DNA of 64,000 nucleotides. Source: Desulfobacteraceae bacterium UBA5616 (lineage in GTDB: Bacteria > Desulfobacterota > Desulfobacteria > Desulfobacterales > UBA5616). Under the pieces are notes generated by a model. The model was not told the origin of the DNA. It worked only from the letters and a program-made list of their open reading frames with translations, and made no database searches. Where the stretch lies: contig DIKO01000047.1 in assembly GCA_002423615.1 (NCBI GenBank), positions 1 through 64,000 of the forward strand, written 5' to 3'. Position numbers and translations under genes: made by a program. The stretch's first letter is position 1. Each line of letters opens with the position of its first letter. This document shows positions 25,058 to 34,647 of this stretch, in pieces.

Positions 25058-26353
25058 ATGATCAAAAGATACACCCGAAAAGAAATGGCGGATATCTGGA
25101 CCGATGAAAACAAATACCGCACCTGGCTTGAGGTCGAAGTCCTGGCCTGTGAAGCCATGGCCGAGGCCGGCAGAATTCCAAAACAAGCCGCTGAGGTGAT
25201 CCGGCAAAAAGCCCGGTTCTCCATTGACAGGATTGAAGAAATCGAGGCTGAGACCAAGCACGACGTCATCGCCTTTCTCACCAATGTCGCCGAGTACGTG
25301 GGCCCCGAAGCACGCTATATCCACATGGGACTGACCTCTTCCGATGTTCTGGACACCTCCATGGCCTGCCTCCTTCAAAAGGCCGGCCAGATCATTCTGA
25401 AAGACCTGGACAACCTCCTTGAGGTCATTAAGAACAAGGCCCTGGAACACAAAAATACGGTAATGATCGGACGGTCCCACGGCATCCATGCAGAGCCCAT
25501 CACCTTCGGGCTGAAACTGGCCGTTTGGTACGATGAAATGCGCCGGAACCGGAAGCGGGTGGAGCGTGGCGTGGAATCGGTGAGCTACGGCAAAATATCC
25601 GGCGCCGTCGGCACCTTCGCCAACATTCCTCCGGAAATCGAAGCTTATGTCTGCGAACATCTGGGAATTAAACCCGCTCCCGCATCCACCCAGATCATCC
25701 AGCGCGACCGCTATGCGGAATTCTTTGCAGCCCTTGCCGTCACGGCATCTTCCATCGAAAAGATGGCCGTTGAAATCAGGCATCTGCAGCGAACTGAAGT
25801 ACTGGAAGCCGAGGAATTTTTTTCAAAGGGGCAAAAGGGATCGTCGGCCATGCCCCACAAACGGAACCCCATCGGTTCGGAAAACATGAGCGGCCTTGCC
25901 CGTATTATCAGAGCAAACGCCCTTGCGGCCCTTGAAAATATTCCCCTGTGGCATGAACGGGACATCAGCCATTCCTCGGTAGAGCGGGTCATTATCCCGG
26001 ACAGCACTATTCTGATGAATTATATGCTGAACCGGTTTTCCGGCATTATTGAACACCTGATGGTCTATCCAGCCAATATGATGAAAAATCTTAACAAACT
26101 CAACGGATTGATTTTCTCGCAACAGGTCCTTCTGGCCCTTGCCGAATCCGGCGCCAGCAGGGAAGACGCCTACGGAAGGGTCCAGGCCCTGGCAATGCGG
26201 GTGTGGGAGGAAAACCAGGATTTCAAGATGTTGATCTTAAATGACGATGCCATCAGAGCGCACCTTACCGCGGAAAAAATTGAAGAAATATTTGACCTGA
26301 AATATCATTTGAAGTATACCAGCGCCATTTTTGATCGCGTATTCAAACCTTAA
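25058..26353 (+). CDS. purB: adenylosuccinate lyase
   Basis: Catalyses two fumarate-releasing steps in purine synthesis (SAICAR to AICAR and adenylosuccinate to AMP). The 431-residue protein has the fumarase/aspartase signature SSAMPHKRNP at about 262-272, TSSDVLDTS with the substrate serines and GRSHGIHAEP. AGAGGA precedes the ATG. The stop codon is 10 bases before yajC. Confidence 0.96.
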   Translation: MIKRYTRKEMADIWTDENKYRTWLEVEVLACEAMAEAGRIPKQAAEVIRQKARFSIDRIEEIEAETKHDVIAFLTNVAEYVGPEARYIHMGLTSSDVLDTSMACLLQKAGQIILKDLDNLLEVIKNKALEHKNTVMIGRSHGIHAEPITFGLKLAVWYDEMRRNRKRVERGVESVSYGKISGAVGTFANIPPEIEAYVCEHLGIKPAPASTQIIQRDRYAEFFAALAVTASSIEKMAVEIRHLQRTEVLEAEEFFSKGQKGSSAMPHKRNPIGSENMSGLARIIRANALAALENIPLWHERDISHSSVERVIIPDSTILMNYMLNRFSGIIEHLMVYPANMMKNLNKLNGLIFSQQVLLALAESGASREDAYGRVQALAMRVWEENQDFKMLILNDDAIRAHLTAEKIEEIFDLKYHLKYTSAIFDRVFKP

Positions 26354-26363
26354 AGGAGATACC

Positions 26364-26732
26364 ATGTTTGACAATTTAGCCCATGCCATGGGACAAAGCG
26401 GAGCCGCCGGACAGGGAGCAGGCGGATTCACGGCCTTTATCCCCCTGATCCTCATGTTTGTGATTTTTTATTTTCTGTTGATCCGTCCCCAGCAGAAAAA
26501 GGCCAGGGAGCATCGCGATATGATCGGAAATCTGAAAAAAGGAGACCGAATCCTCACCAGCGGCGGTCTTTACGGCAGAATAACGGGAATTGAAGATGCC
26601 ACCCTCACCGTCGAAATTTCGGACAAGGTCCGGGTTAAAATCGCAAGGGGTAATGTGGCGTCCGTTGTCGGGCCGTCAGCCCCACAGCCGCAACCAACGG
26701 AAAAAGCCGACAAACCGGTCGAAAAAAAATAA
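26364..26732 (+). CDS. yajC: preprotein translocase subunit YajC
   Basis: Small accessory protein of the Sec translocon. 122 residues with one transmembrane helix (about 26-44), the conserved FYFLLIRPQQKKAREH and LKKGDRILTSGGLYG, and a basic/proline tail. AAAGGAG precedes the ATG by 5 bases; this start is preferred over the upstream in-frame codon at 26331, which lies within purB. Next to secD and secF, as usual. Confidence 0.96.
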   Translation: MFDNLAHAMGQSGAAGQGAGGFTAFIPLILMFVIFYFLLIRPQQKKAREHRDMIGNLKKGDRILTSGGLYGRITGIEDATLTVEISDKVRVKIARGNVASVVGPSAPQPQPTEKADKPVEKK

Positions 26733-26920
26733 CCGGCCAACCAAGCGAAACGCTTCCTCGGCGGTCTTTTCGGAATCTCTCCCATATGGACGACGCACCA
26801 AGTCGGTTTTTCAAGCTGTTCCGGGTTGTCCTGAAAAACGTTGCAGAACACCCGATTCGGCTTTTTTTAAACCTGACATTTTGTCAACTTTTAAATTATG
26901 AAACCGAAAGGAATCAATAA

Positions 26921-28498
26921 TTGAAGACGCTTTCATGGAGAACAGTCGCCAGCCTAGTGGTTCTGATGATCACAATTGTGTATCTTCTTCCGAGCATTAA
27001 ACCCACATTGTGGCCCCACAAAAAAATTAACCTGGGGCTGGATCTGCAGGGCGGCATGCATCTGATCCTGGAAGTCGATGTTGAAAAAGCCATTGAGAAC
27101 ACAATGGAACGCATCAGTCAGGAAATCCGGGCACAGCTCAAGCAGAAACGGATTCGCTATCAGAGCGTTGAACGCACCAAGGACAATCAGGTTCTTGTAT
27201 CCCTTCAGGGACAGGACCAGGTTGACGCTTTCAACAAAATCCTCGACGAAGAGTACCGGGATCTTAAGATAATAAACAGTTCTGCAACGGAAGAGGGATA
27301 CAAGGCTTTTCTCGCCATGCCCGATGAAGAAGTGGAACACACCAAAAAGATGTCCGTCGACCAGGCACTGGAAACCATTCGAAACCGCATCGACCAGTTC
27401 GGGGTCAGTGAACCGGATATCCGGCGACAGGGGGAAAACCGTATTTTAATTCAGCTTCCCGGCGTTAAGGACACCCAGAGGGCCAAGGACCTTATCGGGA
27501 AAACAGCGATTTTGGAATTCAAGCTCGTGGACGAAGGCCACGATGTCGACAGCGCCCTTAAAGAAAATCCGCCCCCCGGCACGGAAATCCTCTACCAGAT
27601 AGAAACCGACCCGGCAACGGGACGGAGCCTAAAGACCCCGTTTCTCCTTAAAAAACGGACCTTGTTGACCGGCGCCCATCTCACCGACGCCAAGGTCCAG
27701 TTTGATTCCCAGTACAACGAACCCTATGTGAGCATTGAATTTGACCGCAAGGGGGCCAGGATATTCGAAGACATTACCGGAGAGAACATTCAAAAGCGCC
27801 TGGCCATCGTGCTGGACAACAAGGTCTACTCGGCCCCGGTGATCCAGGACAGGATCGCCGGCGGACAGGCCCGCATCACCGGGAATTTCACCCATGAGGA
27901 TGCCAGAGATCTGGCCATTGTGCTCAGGGCCGGGGCCCTGCCGGCGCCGGTCACCATTCTTGAGGAAAGGACCGTTGGACCCTCCCTGGGCGCGGATTCC
28001 ATCAACAAGGGGTTCTTCGCCATGTGCATCGGCGGCATCCTGGTAGTGCTCTTCATGGGGGCATATTACAAGACTTCGGGTCTCATCGCCGATTTCGCCC
28101 TGATCCTCAATATCTTTATGATCGCAGCCGGTCTCGCCGCTTTTCAGGCCACCCTCACCCTTCCGGGTATGGCGGGCATCGTCCTGACCATCGGTATGGC
28201 GGTGGATGCCAACGTCCTTATTTTCGAACGGATCAGGGAAGAAATGGAACTTGGGAAAACCCCACTGGCCGCCGTTGATGCGGGTTTCGACCGGGCTGCC
28301 CTCACCATTCTCGATGCCAATATCACCACCCTGATCGCGGCTCTGGTGTTGTTCCAGTTCGGAACGGGCCCGGTCAAGGGATTCGCCGTAACCTTGAGCC
28401 TCGGGGTGATCTCCAGCGTATTTACGGCCCTGGTTCTGACCCGCCAGATTTTTGATTTTCTGTTGATCAACCGACGGGTCAAGCAATTGAGCATTTGA
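26921..28498 (+). CDS. secD: protein translocase subunit SecD
   Basis: 525-residue inner-membrane RND-type subunit using the proton gradient to complete secretion. N-terminal transmembrane helix, then GLDLQGGMHLILEVD, a large periplasmic P1 domain, and five C-terminal helices with GMAVDANVLIFERIREE. The start codon is TTG with AAAGGA about 9 bases upstream; the gap of 188 bases to yajC holds no other gene. Confidence 0.97.
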   Translation: MKTLSWRTVASLVVLMITIVYLLPSIKPTLWPHKKINLGLDLQGGMHLILEVDVEKAIENTMERISQEIRAQLKQKRIRYQSVERTKDNQVLVSLQGQDQVDAFNKILDEEYRDLKIINSSATEEGYKAFLAMPDEEVEHTKKMSVDQALETIRNRIDQFGVSEPDIRRQGENRILIQLPGVKDTQRAKDLIGKTAILEFKLVDEGHDVDSALKENPPPGTEILYQIETDPATGRSLKTPFLLKKRTLLTGAHLTDAKVQFDSQYNEPYVSIEFDRKGARIFEDITGENIQKRLAIVLDNKVYSAPVIQDRIAGGQARITGNFTHEDARDLAIVLRAGALPAPVTILEERTVGPSLGADSINKGFFAMCIGGILVVLFMGAYYKTSGLIADFALILNIFMIAAGLAAFQATLTLPGMAGIVLTIGMAVDANVLIFERIREEMELGKTPLAAVDAGFDRAALTILDANITTLIAALVLFQFGTGPVKGFAVTLSLGVISSVFTALVLTRQIFDFLLINRRVKQLSI

Positions 28499-28534
28499 GA
28501 ACCTGTTTTTAAATTCAACAAAAAGGATAAAGCC

Positions 28535-29572
28535 ATGCGATTTATCAAACCGGATATAAATATCGATTTTATCGGCAAACGAAACATCGCCTTCCTGATT
28601 TCAGGCCTGTTGATCCTGATAAGCCTGGCCTCCCTGGCAATCCATAAAGGGCCCCGGTACGGCATTGATTTTTCAGGTGGAACTCTGATCCAGGTCAAAT
28701 TCCTCTCCGATGTCAAGATTTCGGATATTAAAACCGGTCTCGGCCAACTGAATTTCGGCGCTGCCTCCGTTCAGACATTCGGAGAACACGGAACCCATGA
28801 ATACCTGATCCGTACGGACATTCCCAAGGAAACCGGGGATAATTTCACGGAAAAACTCCGGAAAATGCTCTTCGATGCCACGGGCAAGGAAGTCGAAATC
28901 CGACGCGTGGAAATGGTGGGACCCCAGGTAGGGAAAGACTTGCAGGAAAAAGCCCTTCTGGCCATTTATTACTGCCTTCTCTTGATCGCCATTTACATTT
29001 CAGGACGGTTTGAATTCAAGTGGATGGTCAGCGGGGTAATGGCCGCGACATTGATGGGCCTGGTTTATTTCCTGTCGCTTTTTAACGTGAGTACCGCCAT
29101 TCTCATCAGCGTTGCCCTGTTGATCACCATCGTGCTGTTCTGGTTTCTTAAACTCCCCTACGCCATGGGGGCCATCGTGGCTATTGTCCACGACGTGGCC
29201 ATTACCGTTGGACTTTTCTCGTTGTTCGACAAGGAGTTCACGCTGCCCATTATTGCGGCCCTTTTGACCATCATCGGATATTCCCTGAATGACACCATCA
29301 TTGTTTTCGACCGTATCCGGGAAAATCAGAAAAAATTGTCCCGTCTGTCCTATGAAAGCATGATCAATAAAAGCATCAACGAAACACTGAGCCGCACGGT
29401 TTTAACGTCCGGTACCACCCTCGTCGTCGTGGGGGCGCTCTTTTTCCTTGGGGGGGATATTATCCATGATTTTGCTTTTGCCATTATAGCCGGCATTGCC
29501 GTGGGGACCTACTCTTCCATTTATGTTGCAAGCCCCATGCTGCTGGTCTTTGCGAACAGGGAAAAAAGCTGA
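28535..29572 (+). CDS. secF: protein translocase subunit SecF
   Basis: Partner of SecD: 345 residues, N-terminal helix, GIDFSGGTLIQVKF, a small periplasmic domain, then five helices with SLNDTIIVFDRIREN. AAAGGA lies 7 bases before ATG. The RND-type layout matches SecD. Followed by dprA 9 bases later. Confidence 0.97.
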   Translation: MRFIKPDINIDFIGKRNIAFLISGLLILISLASLAIHKGPRYGIDFSGGTLIQVKFLSDVKISDIKTGLGQLNFGAASVQTFGEHGTHEYLIRTDIPKETGDNFTEKLRKMLFDATGKEVEIRRVEMVGPQVGKDLQEKALLAIYYCLLLIAIYISGRFEFKWMVSGVMAATLMGLVYFLSLFNVSTAILISVALLITIVLFWFLKLPYAMGAIVAIVHDVAITVGLFSLFDKEFTLPIIAALLTIIGYSLNDTIIVFDRIRENQKKLSRLSYESMINKSINETLSRTVLTSGTTLVVVGALFFLGGDIIHDFAFAIIAGIAVGTYSSIYVASPMLLVFANREKS

Positions 29573-29581
29573 TATCCGGCG

Positions 29582-30691
29582 ATGGAACATCTACCGCCAT
29601 GGTTTGAATTGAAGAAGGTTCCCGGCATCGGGAACCTTCTTTATAAACGGCTGATCGACACCTTCAAATCCCCGGAGCACGTGTTCGGTGCTTCTGCTGC
29701 CGAGCTCACCCGGGTGGACGGCATCACCTCCACGCTTGCCGAAGCCATCCTTCATCGGCCCTTTTCCGACGGGATCCGGCATTATATCGACCGGGTCCGT
29801 GAAAAAGGATTCGACATCGTCACCCTGACGGATCGTGGTTATCCGCCCCTGCTGCGTGAAATTCCCGATCCGCCTCCCTATCTTTACGTTTTTGGAAGCT
29901 GGACTCCGGGCATTGCCAATATCGCCGTCGTCGGATCTCGAAATGCGACGGCCTACGGGCTGGCCGCCACTCAAAAACTATGCCGGGAACTTGCGGCCCG
30001 GAATATCGCCGTTGTCAGCGGAATGGCCAGGGGTATCGACACAGCCGCCCATCTCGGGGCCATAGCGGAAAACGGAATAACCGTCGCCGTCCTGGGCAGC
30101 AGCCTGGACCGAATTTATCCCAGGGAAAATACCAAACTGTTTCACAAAATCGCCGAAAATGGAGCGGTGATCACGGAATTTGATCTTGAAACCGATCCCG
30201 AGCCTCATCATTTCCCCTTAAGAAACCGGATTATCAGCGGCATGTCTCTGGGAACCGTGGTAGTGGAGGCCGCCAAAAAAAGCGGCTCCCTGATCACGGC
30301 CCGATTGTCGGCGGAACAGAACCGGGAGGTTTTCGCCGTTCCGGGAAGCATCGATTCCGGAAAAAGTGAGGGGACTCATGCGTTGATCAAACAAGGCGCC
30401 AAGCTGGTTCAGAGTATCGACGATATTTTAGATGAATTTTCTTATCTTTTCCGGAATGATCCTGTCCCCGGCAAACCCAAAAAATCAGAAATTAAACATA
30501 AATTTTCAGATGAAGAGCACATGGTGATCAGGGCCATGGGGCCATACCCCCTGCATATCGACGACATCATTCGAAAAACGGCCCTTTCCCCGGGGAAGCT
30601 GTCGAGTATTCTGCTTCAGTTGGAATTGTCCGGAGTCATCCGGCAGACACCCGGAAAATACTTTTGCCTGGCAGGCGATGAAAATATTTAA
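29582..30691 (+). CDS. dprA: DNA-processing protein DprA
   Basis: Loads RecA on single-stranded DNA during natural transformation. 369 residues: an N-terminal helix-hairpin-helix-like region (PGIGNLLYKRLI), a Rossmann DprA fold with VVGSRNATAYG and SGMARGIDTAAH, then a C-terminal winged helix (about 310-369). There are no competence genes nearby. It starts 9 bases after the secF stop. Confidence 0.94.
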   Translation: MEHLPPWFELKKVPGIGNLLYKRLIDTFKSPEHVFGASAAELTRVDGITSTLAEAILHRPFSDGIRHYIDRVREKGFDIVTLTDRGYPPLLREIPDPPPYLYVFGSWTPGIANIAVVGSRNATAYGLAATQKLCRELAARNIAVVSGMARGIDTAAHLGAIAENGITVAVLGSSLDRIYPRENTKLFHKIAENGAVITEFDLETDPEPHHFPLRNRIISGMSLGTVVVEAAKKSGSLITARLSAEQNREVFAVPGSIDSGKSEGTHALIKQGAKLVQSIDDILDEFSYLFRNDPVPGKPKKSEIKHKFSDEEHMVIRAMGPYPLHIDDIIRKTALSPGKLSSILLQLELSGVIRQTPGKYFCLAGDENI

Positions 30692-30730
30692 AAATTGAAT
30701 TTTCCGTAAAGGAATCCCGGAGGCATATCA

Positions 30731-33001
30731 GTGGCAAAACCCTTGGTTGTGGTGGAATCGCCCACCAAAGTGAAAACCCTTAAAAAATACATCGGAAATG
30801 ATTTTAATGTGGTCGCCACGGTGGGTCATATCAGGGACCTGCCGCTCAAGCAACTGGGAATCGACATCGAACACGGTTTTCAACCCGAATACATCACCAT
30901 CGCCGGAAAACAGAAGGTCGTTGCATCGCTTAAAAAAGCGGCACAGGGTGTTGACGAAATTTACCTGGCCCCCGACCCCGACCGTGAAGGCGAAGCCATC
31001 GCGTTTCATACGGCGGAGGTTCTGAAAAAAAAAGGAAGAATATTCCGCAGGGTTTTATTCCATGAATTAACGAAAAAAGCCATCCTGGAAGCCATTCTCT
31101 CTCCCAGAGATCTGGACCGGAACAAATACGAAGCCCAACAGGCACGCCGAATTCTGGACCGCCTGGTGGGGTACCAGATCTCACCCCTGTTGTGGAGAAA
31201 GGTCAAGGGGGGATTAAGCGCCGGCCGGGTGCAATCCGTATCCCTGCGCATCATCTGCGACCGGGAACGGGAGATTTACCGCTTCAACCCCGAAGAATAC
31301 TGGTCCCTGACGGCTTTTCTGCAAAGCGACACCCCTCCGGAATTCCAGGCGAAACTGGTTAAAAAAAACGACCGGAAAATCAAGATTCCGGATCAGGCCG
31401 CATCAGACGCCGTTCTTTCCGAACTCTCCGGACAATCTTTTGTGATAGAGGGCATTCTGAAAAAAACCATCAGAAGGAATCCACAGCCCCCTTTCATTAC
31501 CAGCAAACTCCAGCAGGAAGCCATCCGAAAACTCCGGTTTACGGCAAAAAAAACCATGGCGGTCGCCCAGCAGCTTTATGAGGGAATTGAACTCGGACCC
31601 GGTGAACCCGTGGGGTTGATCACTTACATGAGAACCGACTCCACCCGTATTGCCGTTGAAGCCGCCACGGAAGCCATTGAATTTGTCCGAAACCATTTCG
31701 GAGAAGCCTACGCCATCGAAAAACCCCGGTTTTTTCAAAACAAAAACAAAGCCCAGGACGCCCACGAAGCCATCCGGCCGACTTCGGTCCTAAACGAACC
31801 GAATAAAATCGCCGTTCATCTCTCAAAGGATCAGTTGTCCCTTTACCGTCTCATATGGGAAAGATTTGTGGCGTCCCAGATGCAGCAGGCACTGATCGAC
31901 CAGAGTTCCGTCTCGATCAGAGCCGGGGCGTTCACGTTTAATGCCAGCGGATCCACCATCAGGTTCCCCGGTTTTCTGGCCCTGTATAAAACCGCCGATG
32001 ATGAAATGGAAAACCAGGACGCGCAAAGTTCTCACAAGCTTCCGGAACTCGTGGAAGGCAAGGTCTTAACCCTGAACAAACTGGAACCCAGACAGCACTT
32101 TACCATGCCCCCTCCCCGTTTTTCCGAAGCCTCCCTGGTCAAGGAACTCGAAGAAAACGGCATCGGCAGGCCCAGCACCTATGCCGCGATCCTCTCCACC
32201 ATCCGGGACAAGGGATATGTGGAGATGATCAAAGGATATTTCAGGCCCAGCGAATTGGGGTTCATCGTCAATGACCTTCTGGTGGAGAATTTTCCCGACC
32301 TGATCAATGTGGATTTTACCGCCAGGATGGAAGAAGATCTGGACGGAATCGAAACCGACAAAGTCAATTCCCTGGAAATCCTCTCCCGTTTTTACGACCC
32401 CTTTAAAAAAGAGCTGGACAAAGCCCTATCGGGCATGTTGAGCGTCAAGGGCGTAGGCCTTTTAACGGGCCTTTCGTGCCCTCAATGCGGGAAGACCCTT
32501 TATATCAAGGTCGGCAAGAACGGCCCGTTTCTGGCCTGCAGCGGGTATCCGGATTGCACCTTTACCCGGGACTACATCCGGAATGATAAAGGCGAGGTGC
32601 AGCCTGTGGAATCGGCCAGTGGAGAAATGACCGATAAAATCTGCGAGAAATGCAAGAGTCCCATGATGACCCGTCATGGGAAATTCGGTGATTTTCTGGC
32701 CTGCAGCAGATACCCGGAATGCAGGAACACCAAGTCCGTGAACGCCAACGGGCAGGGAAAAAATCTGGGAGTCCCCTGTCCTGAAAATGGATGCTCCGGT
32801 GAAATTGTGGAAAAGCAATCCAAGCGGGGAAAGATCTTTTACGGTTGCAACCGTTATCCGGATTGCACTTTTGCCATATGGGACAAACCCGTCGCCAAGG
32901 CATGCCCCGTCTGCGGATCCAAATTTTTGGTTGAAAAAATGAGCAAAAAAGACGGCGTGTTTCTGATCTGCCCGCAGAAAGACTGCGGGCACAGGGAATA
33001 A
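30731..33001 (+). CDS. topA: DNA topoisomerase I
   Basis: Type IA topoisomerase relaxing negative supercoils. 756 residues: TOPRIM domain at the start (VVVESPTKVKTLKKYIG, DPDREGEAIAFH), active-site tyrosine in YMRTDSTR (Y299), then four C-terminal Cys4 zinc ribbons from about residue 580 (for example CPQCG...CSGYPDC, CEKCK...CSRYPEC). The start is GTG with GGAGG 8 bases upstream. The dprA-topA order is common. Confidence 0.97.
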   Translation: MAKPLVVVESPTKVKTLKKYIGNDFNVVATVGHIRDLPLKQLGIDIEHGFQPEYITIAGKQKVVASLKKAAQGVDEIYLAPDPDREGEAIAFHTAEVLKKKGRIFRRVLFHELTKKAILEAILSPRDLDRNKYEAQQARRILDRLVGYQISPLLWRKVKGGLSAGRVQSVSLRIICDREREIYRFNPEEYWSLTAFLQSDTPPEFQAKLVKKNDRKIKIPDQAASDAVLSELSGQSFVIEGILKKTIRRNPQPPFITSKLQQEAIRKLRFTAKKTMAVAQQLYEGIELGPGEPVGLITYMRTDSTRIAVEAATEAIEFVRNHFGEAYAIEKPRFFQNKNKAQDAHEAIRPTSVLNEPNKIAVHLSKDQLSLYRLIWERFVASQMQQALIDQSSVSIRAGAFTFNASGSTIRFPGFLALYKTADDEMENQDAQSSHKLPELVEGKVLTLNKLEPRQHFTMPPPRFSEASLVKELEENGIGRPSTYAAILSTIRDKGYVEMIKGYFRPSELGFIVNDLLVENFPDLINVDFTARMEEDLDGIETDKVNSLEILSRFYDPFKKELDKALSGMLSVKGVGLLTGLSCPQCGKTLYIKVGKNGPFLACSGYPDCTFTRDYIRNDKGEVQPVESASGEMTDKICEKCKSPMMTRHGKFGDFLACSRYPECRNTKSVNANGQGKNLGVPCPENGCSGEIVEKQSKRGKIFYGCNRYPDCTFAIWDKPVAKACPVCGSKFLVEKMSKKDGVFLICPQKDCGHRE

Positions 33002-33038
33002 ACCGTTTTTTCTCAACACCATCGCCGAAGGAGATGAA

Positions 33039-34439
33039 TTGAATTCAGACAACACCTTGAAACCCTTTTTCGCACCCGTGGGAATCGCCGTCATCGGAGC
33101 CCGAAGCACACCCGGGTTCGGTTACATGCTGCCCTCCAATTTAAAGGAAAACGGGTGGGGAGACCGCACCTATCTCGTCAATCCCAAAGGCGGTAGATTG
33201 CACGGAATGCCGGTGTATAAAACACTGACGGAAATTCCCGGAAAAGTCGACCTGGCCGTCGTCATCGTTCCGGCGCCCGCGGTTCCGGGCGTTCTGACCG
33301 ATATCGGCGAGGCCGGCATCCGGCAGGTGATCCTCATGAGTGCCGGGTTTGCCGAAACCGGACCGGAGGGTGCGGCCCTTCAGGATGAATCATCAGCCAT
33401 CGCAAATCAGTATGGTCTTAAAATCATCGGCCCCAATTGTGTCGGGGTGGTGAACACGAAAAATCGTTTTGCCACCACCGAATTGATGCCCGAAGCCTTT
33501 ACGCCCGGTACTCTGGCTGTCCTGGCCCAGAGCGGTGTTTTCGGTCATAATCTTCTGGAGCGGTTCAACGAATACGGGATCGCCGTGTCAAAAGCCGTCA
33601 CACTGGGAAACCGGGTGGTCGTCAATGAAATCGATGCCTTGAATTTCTTCCACCAGGACCCTGAAACCCGCACCATCGTCATGTACATCGAAGGGTCTGC
33701 GGATGGCAGGCGATTAAGAAAAACCCTGACGAAAATTTCGCAGGACAAACCGGTCATTGTCCTGAAAAGCGGCCGGACCGAACAGGGGAAGACGGCCACC
33801 GCCTCTCATACCGGGTCCTTATCCGGCGAGGATGAACTTTATGAGGGCATGTTTGCCCAAACCGGCACTGTAAGGGCCAAAACGCTGGATGATTTAACCG
33901 TTCTGGCCCGGGTGTTTGATACCCAGCCCCCGCCCCGGGGAAACCACCTGGGAATTATCACCGGAAGCGGCAGTATGGGCGCCCTGGCCACGGATTCCGC
34001 CATTGATCACGGGCTTGTCATCCCTGAATTGTCCGAACGGATAATCAACAATGTGAAAAACGGTGCGCCGGGGTGGATAAATGTGAAAAATCCCCTGGAC
34101 GTAGGACCGTCCGGACAATTCCCGGCAGCTTTTCAGGCCATGATGGAAGACCGGGACATCCATATGATACTTGCCGTCATTGCCATTCCCTATGCCGCCT
34201 ACCAAAGGATGGAAATGTCAACCACAGTCGATGAATTCTTTTTCGGCTCAAAAAAACCCATAAAGGATCAATTATGGCCCAAACCCTTTGTCATCTCGGT
34301 GGTCAGTCACGAGAAACTGGCGAACCTGTTTAAACAATCCTGTGAACCCCGGGTTCCCGTATTTGCTTCACCTGAGACCGCGACCAGGGCACTGGCCGCT
34401 TTGTGGCGCTACCGGCGATGGTTGAACGGCAATCATTAG
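33039..34439 (+). CDS. acyl-CoA synthetase (ADP/NDP-forming), alpha-subunit type
   Basis: 466-residue protein with a CoA-binding Rossmann domain (about 1-130), a succinyl-CoA-ligase-like domain with SGVFGHNLL, and ASHTGS with His257, the position of the phosphohistidine in Pyrococcus ADP-forming acetyl-CoA synthetase alpha subunits. The ATP-grasp beta domain is absent. It would need a separate beta subunit to make ATP from acyl-CoA or to activate acids. Start TTG follows GGAG by 5 bases; the ATG right after GGAG opens a two-codon frame. Substrate unknown. Confidence 0.85.
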   Translation: MNSDNTLKPFFAPVGIAVIGARSTPGFGYMLPSNLKENGWGDRTYLVNPKGGRLHGMPVYKTLTEIPGKVDLAVVIVPAPAVPGVLTDIGEAGIRQVILMSAGFAETGPEGAALQDESSAIANQYGLKIIGPNCVGVVNTKNRFATTELMPEAFTPGTLAVLAQSGVFGHNLLERFNEYGIAVSKAVTLGNRVVVNEIDALNFFHQDPETRTIVMYIEGSADGRRLRKTLTKISQDKPVIVLKSGRTEQGKTATASHTGSLSGEDELYEGMFAQTGTVRAKTLDDLTVLARVFDTQPPPRGNHLGIITGSGSMGALATDSAIDHGLVIPELSERIINNVKNGAPGWINVKNPLDVGPSGQFPAAFQAMMEDRDIHMILAVIAIPYAAYQRMEMSTTVDEFFFGSKKPIKDQLWPKPFVISVVSHEKLANLFKQSCEPRVPVFASPETATRALAALWRYRRWLNGNH

Positions 34440-34647
34440 GGCTTTTTGATATTGTCGGGGGGAATCCGGGCCGGGTCGTAACTGTTTTGATGACCAGGTC
34501 ATAACGCAACTATAATACCTTTGTTGGTGGGATTGGGACGAAACTACGATTGATCGATTTTTACCCTTGATACGGGGACCTGACATCAAAAAAATACTTT
34601 GCGAAGTGAAAAAATTTACGGGTGGTCCATAGGACTTTATTTTTCCC

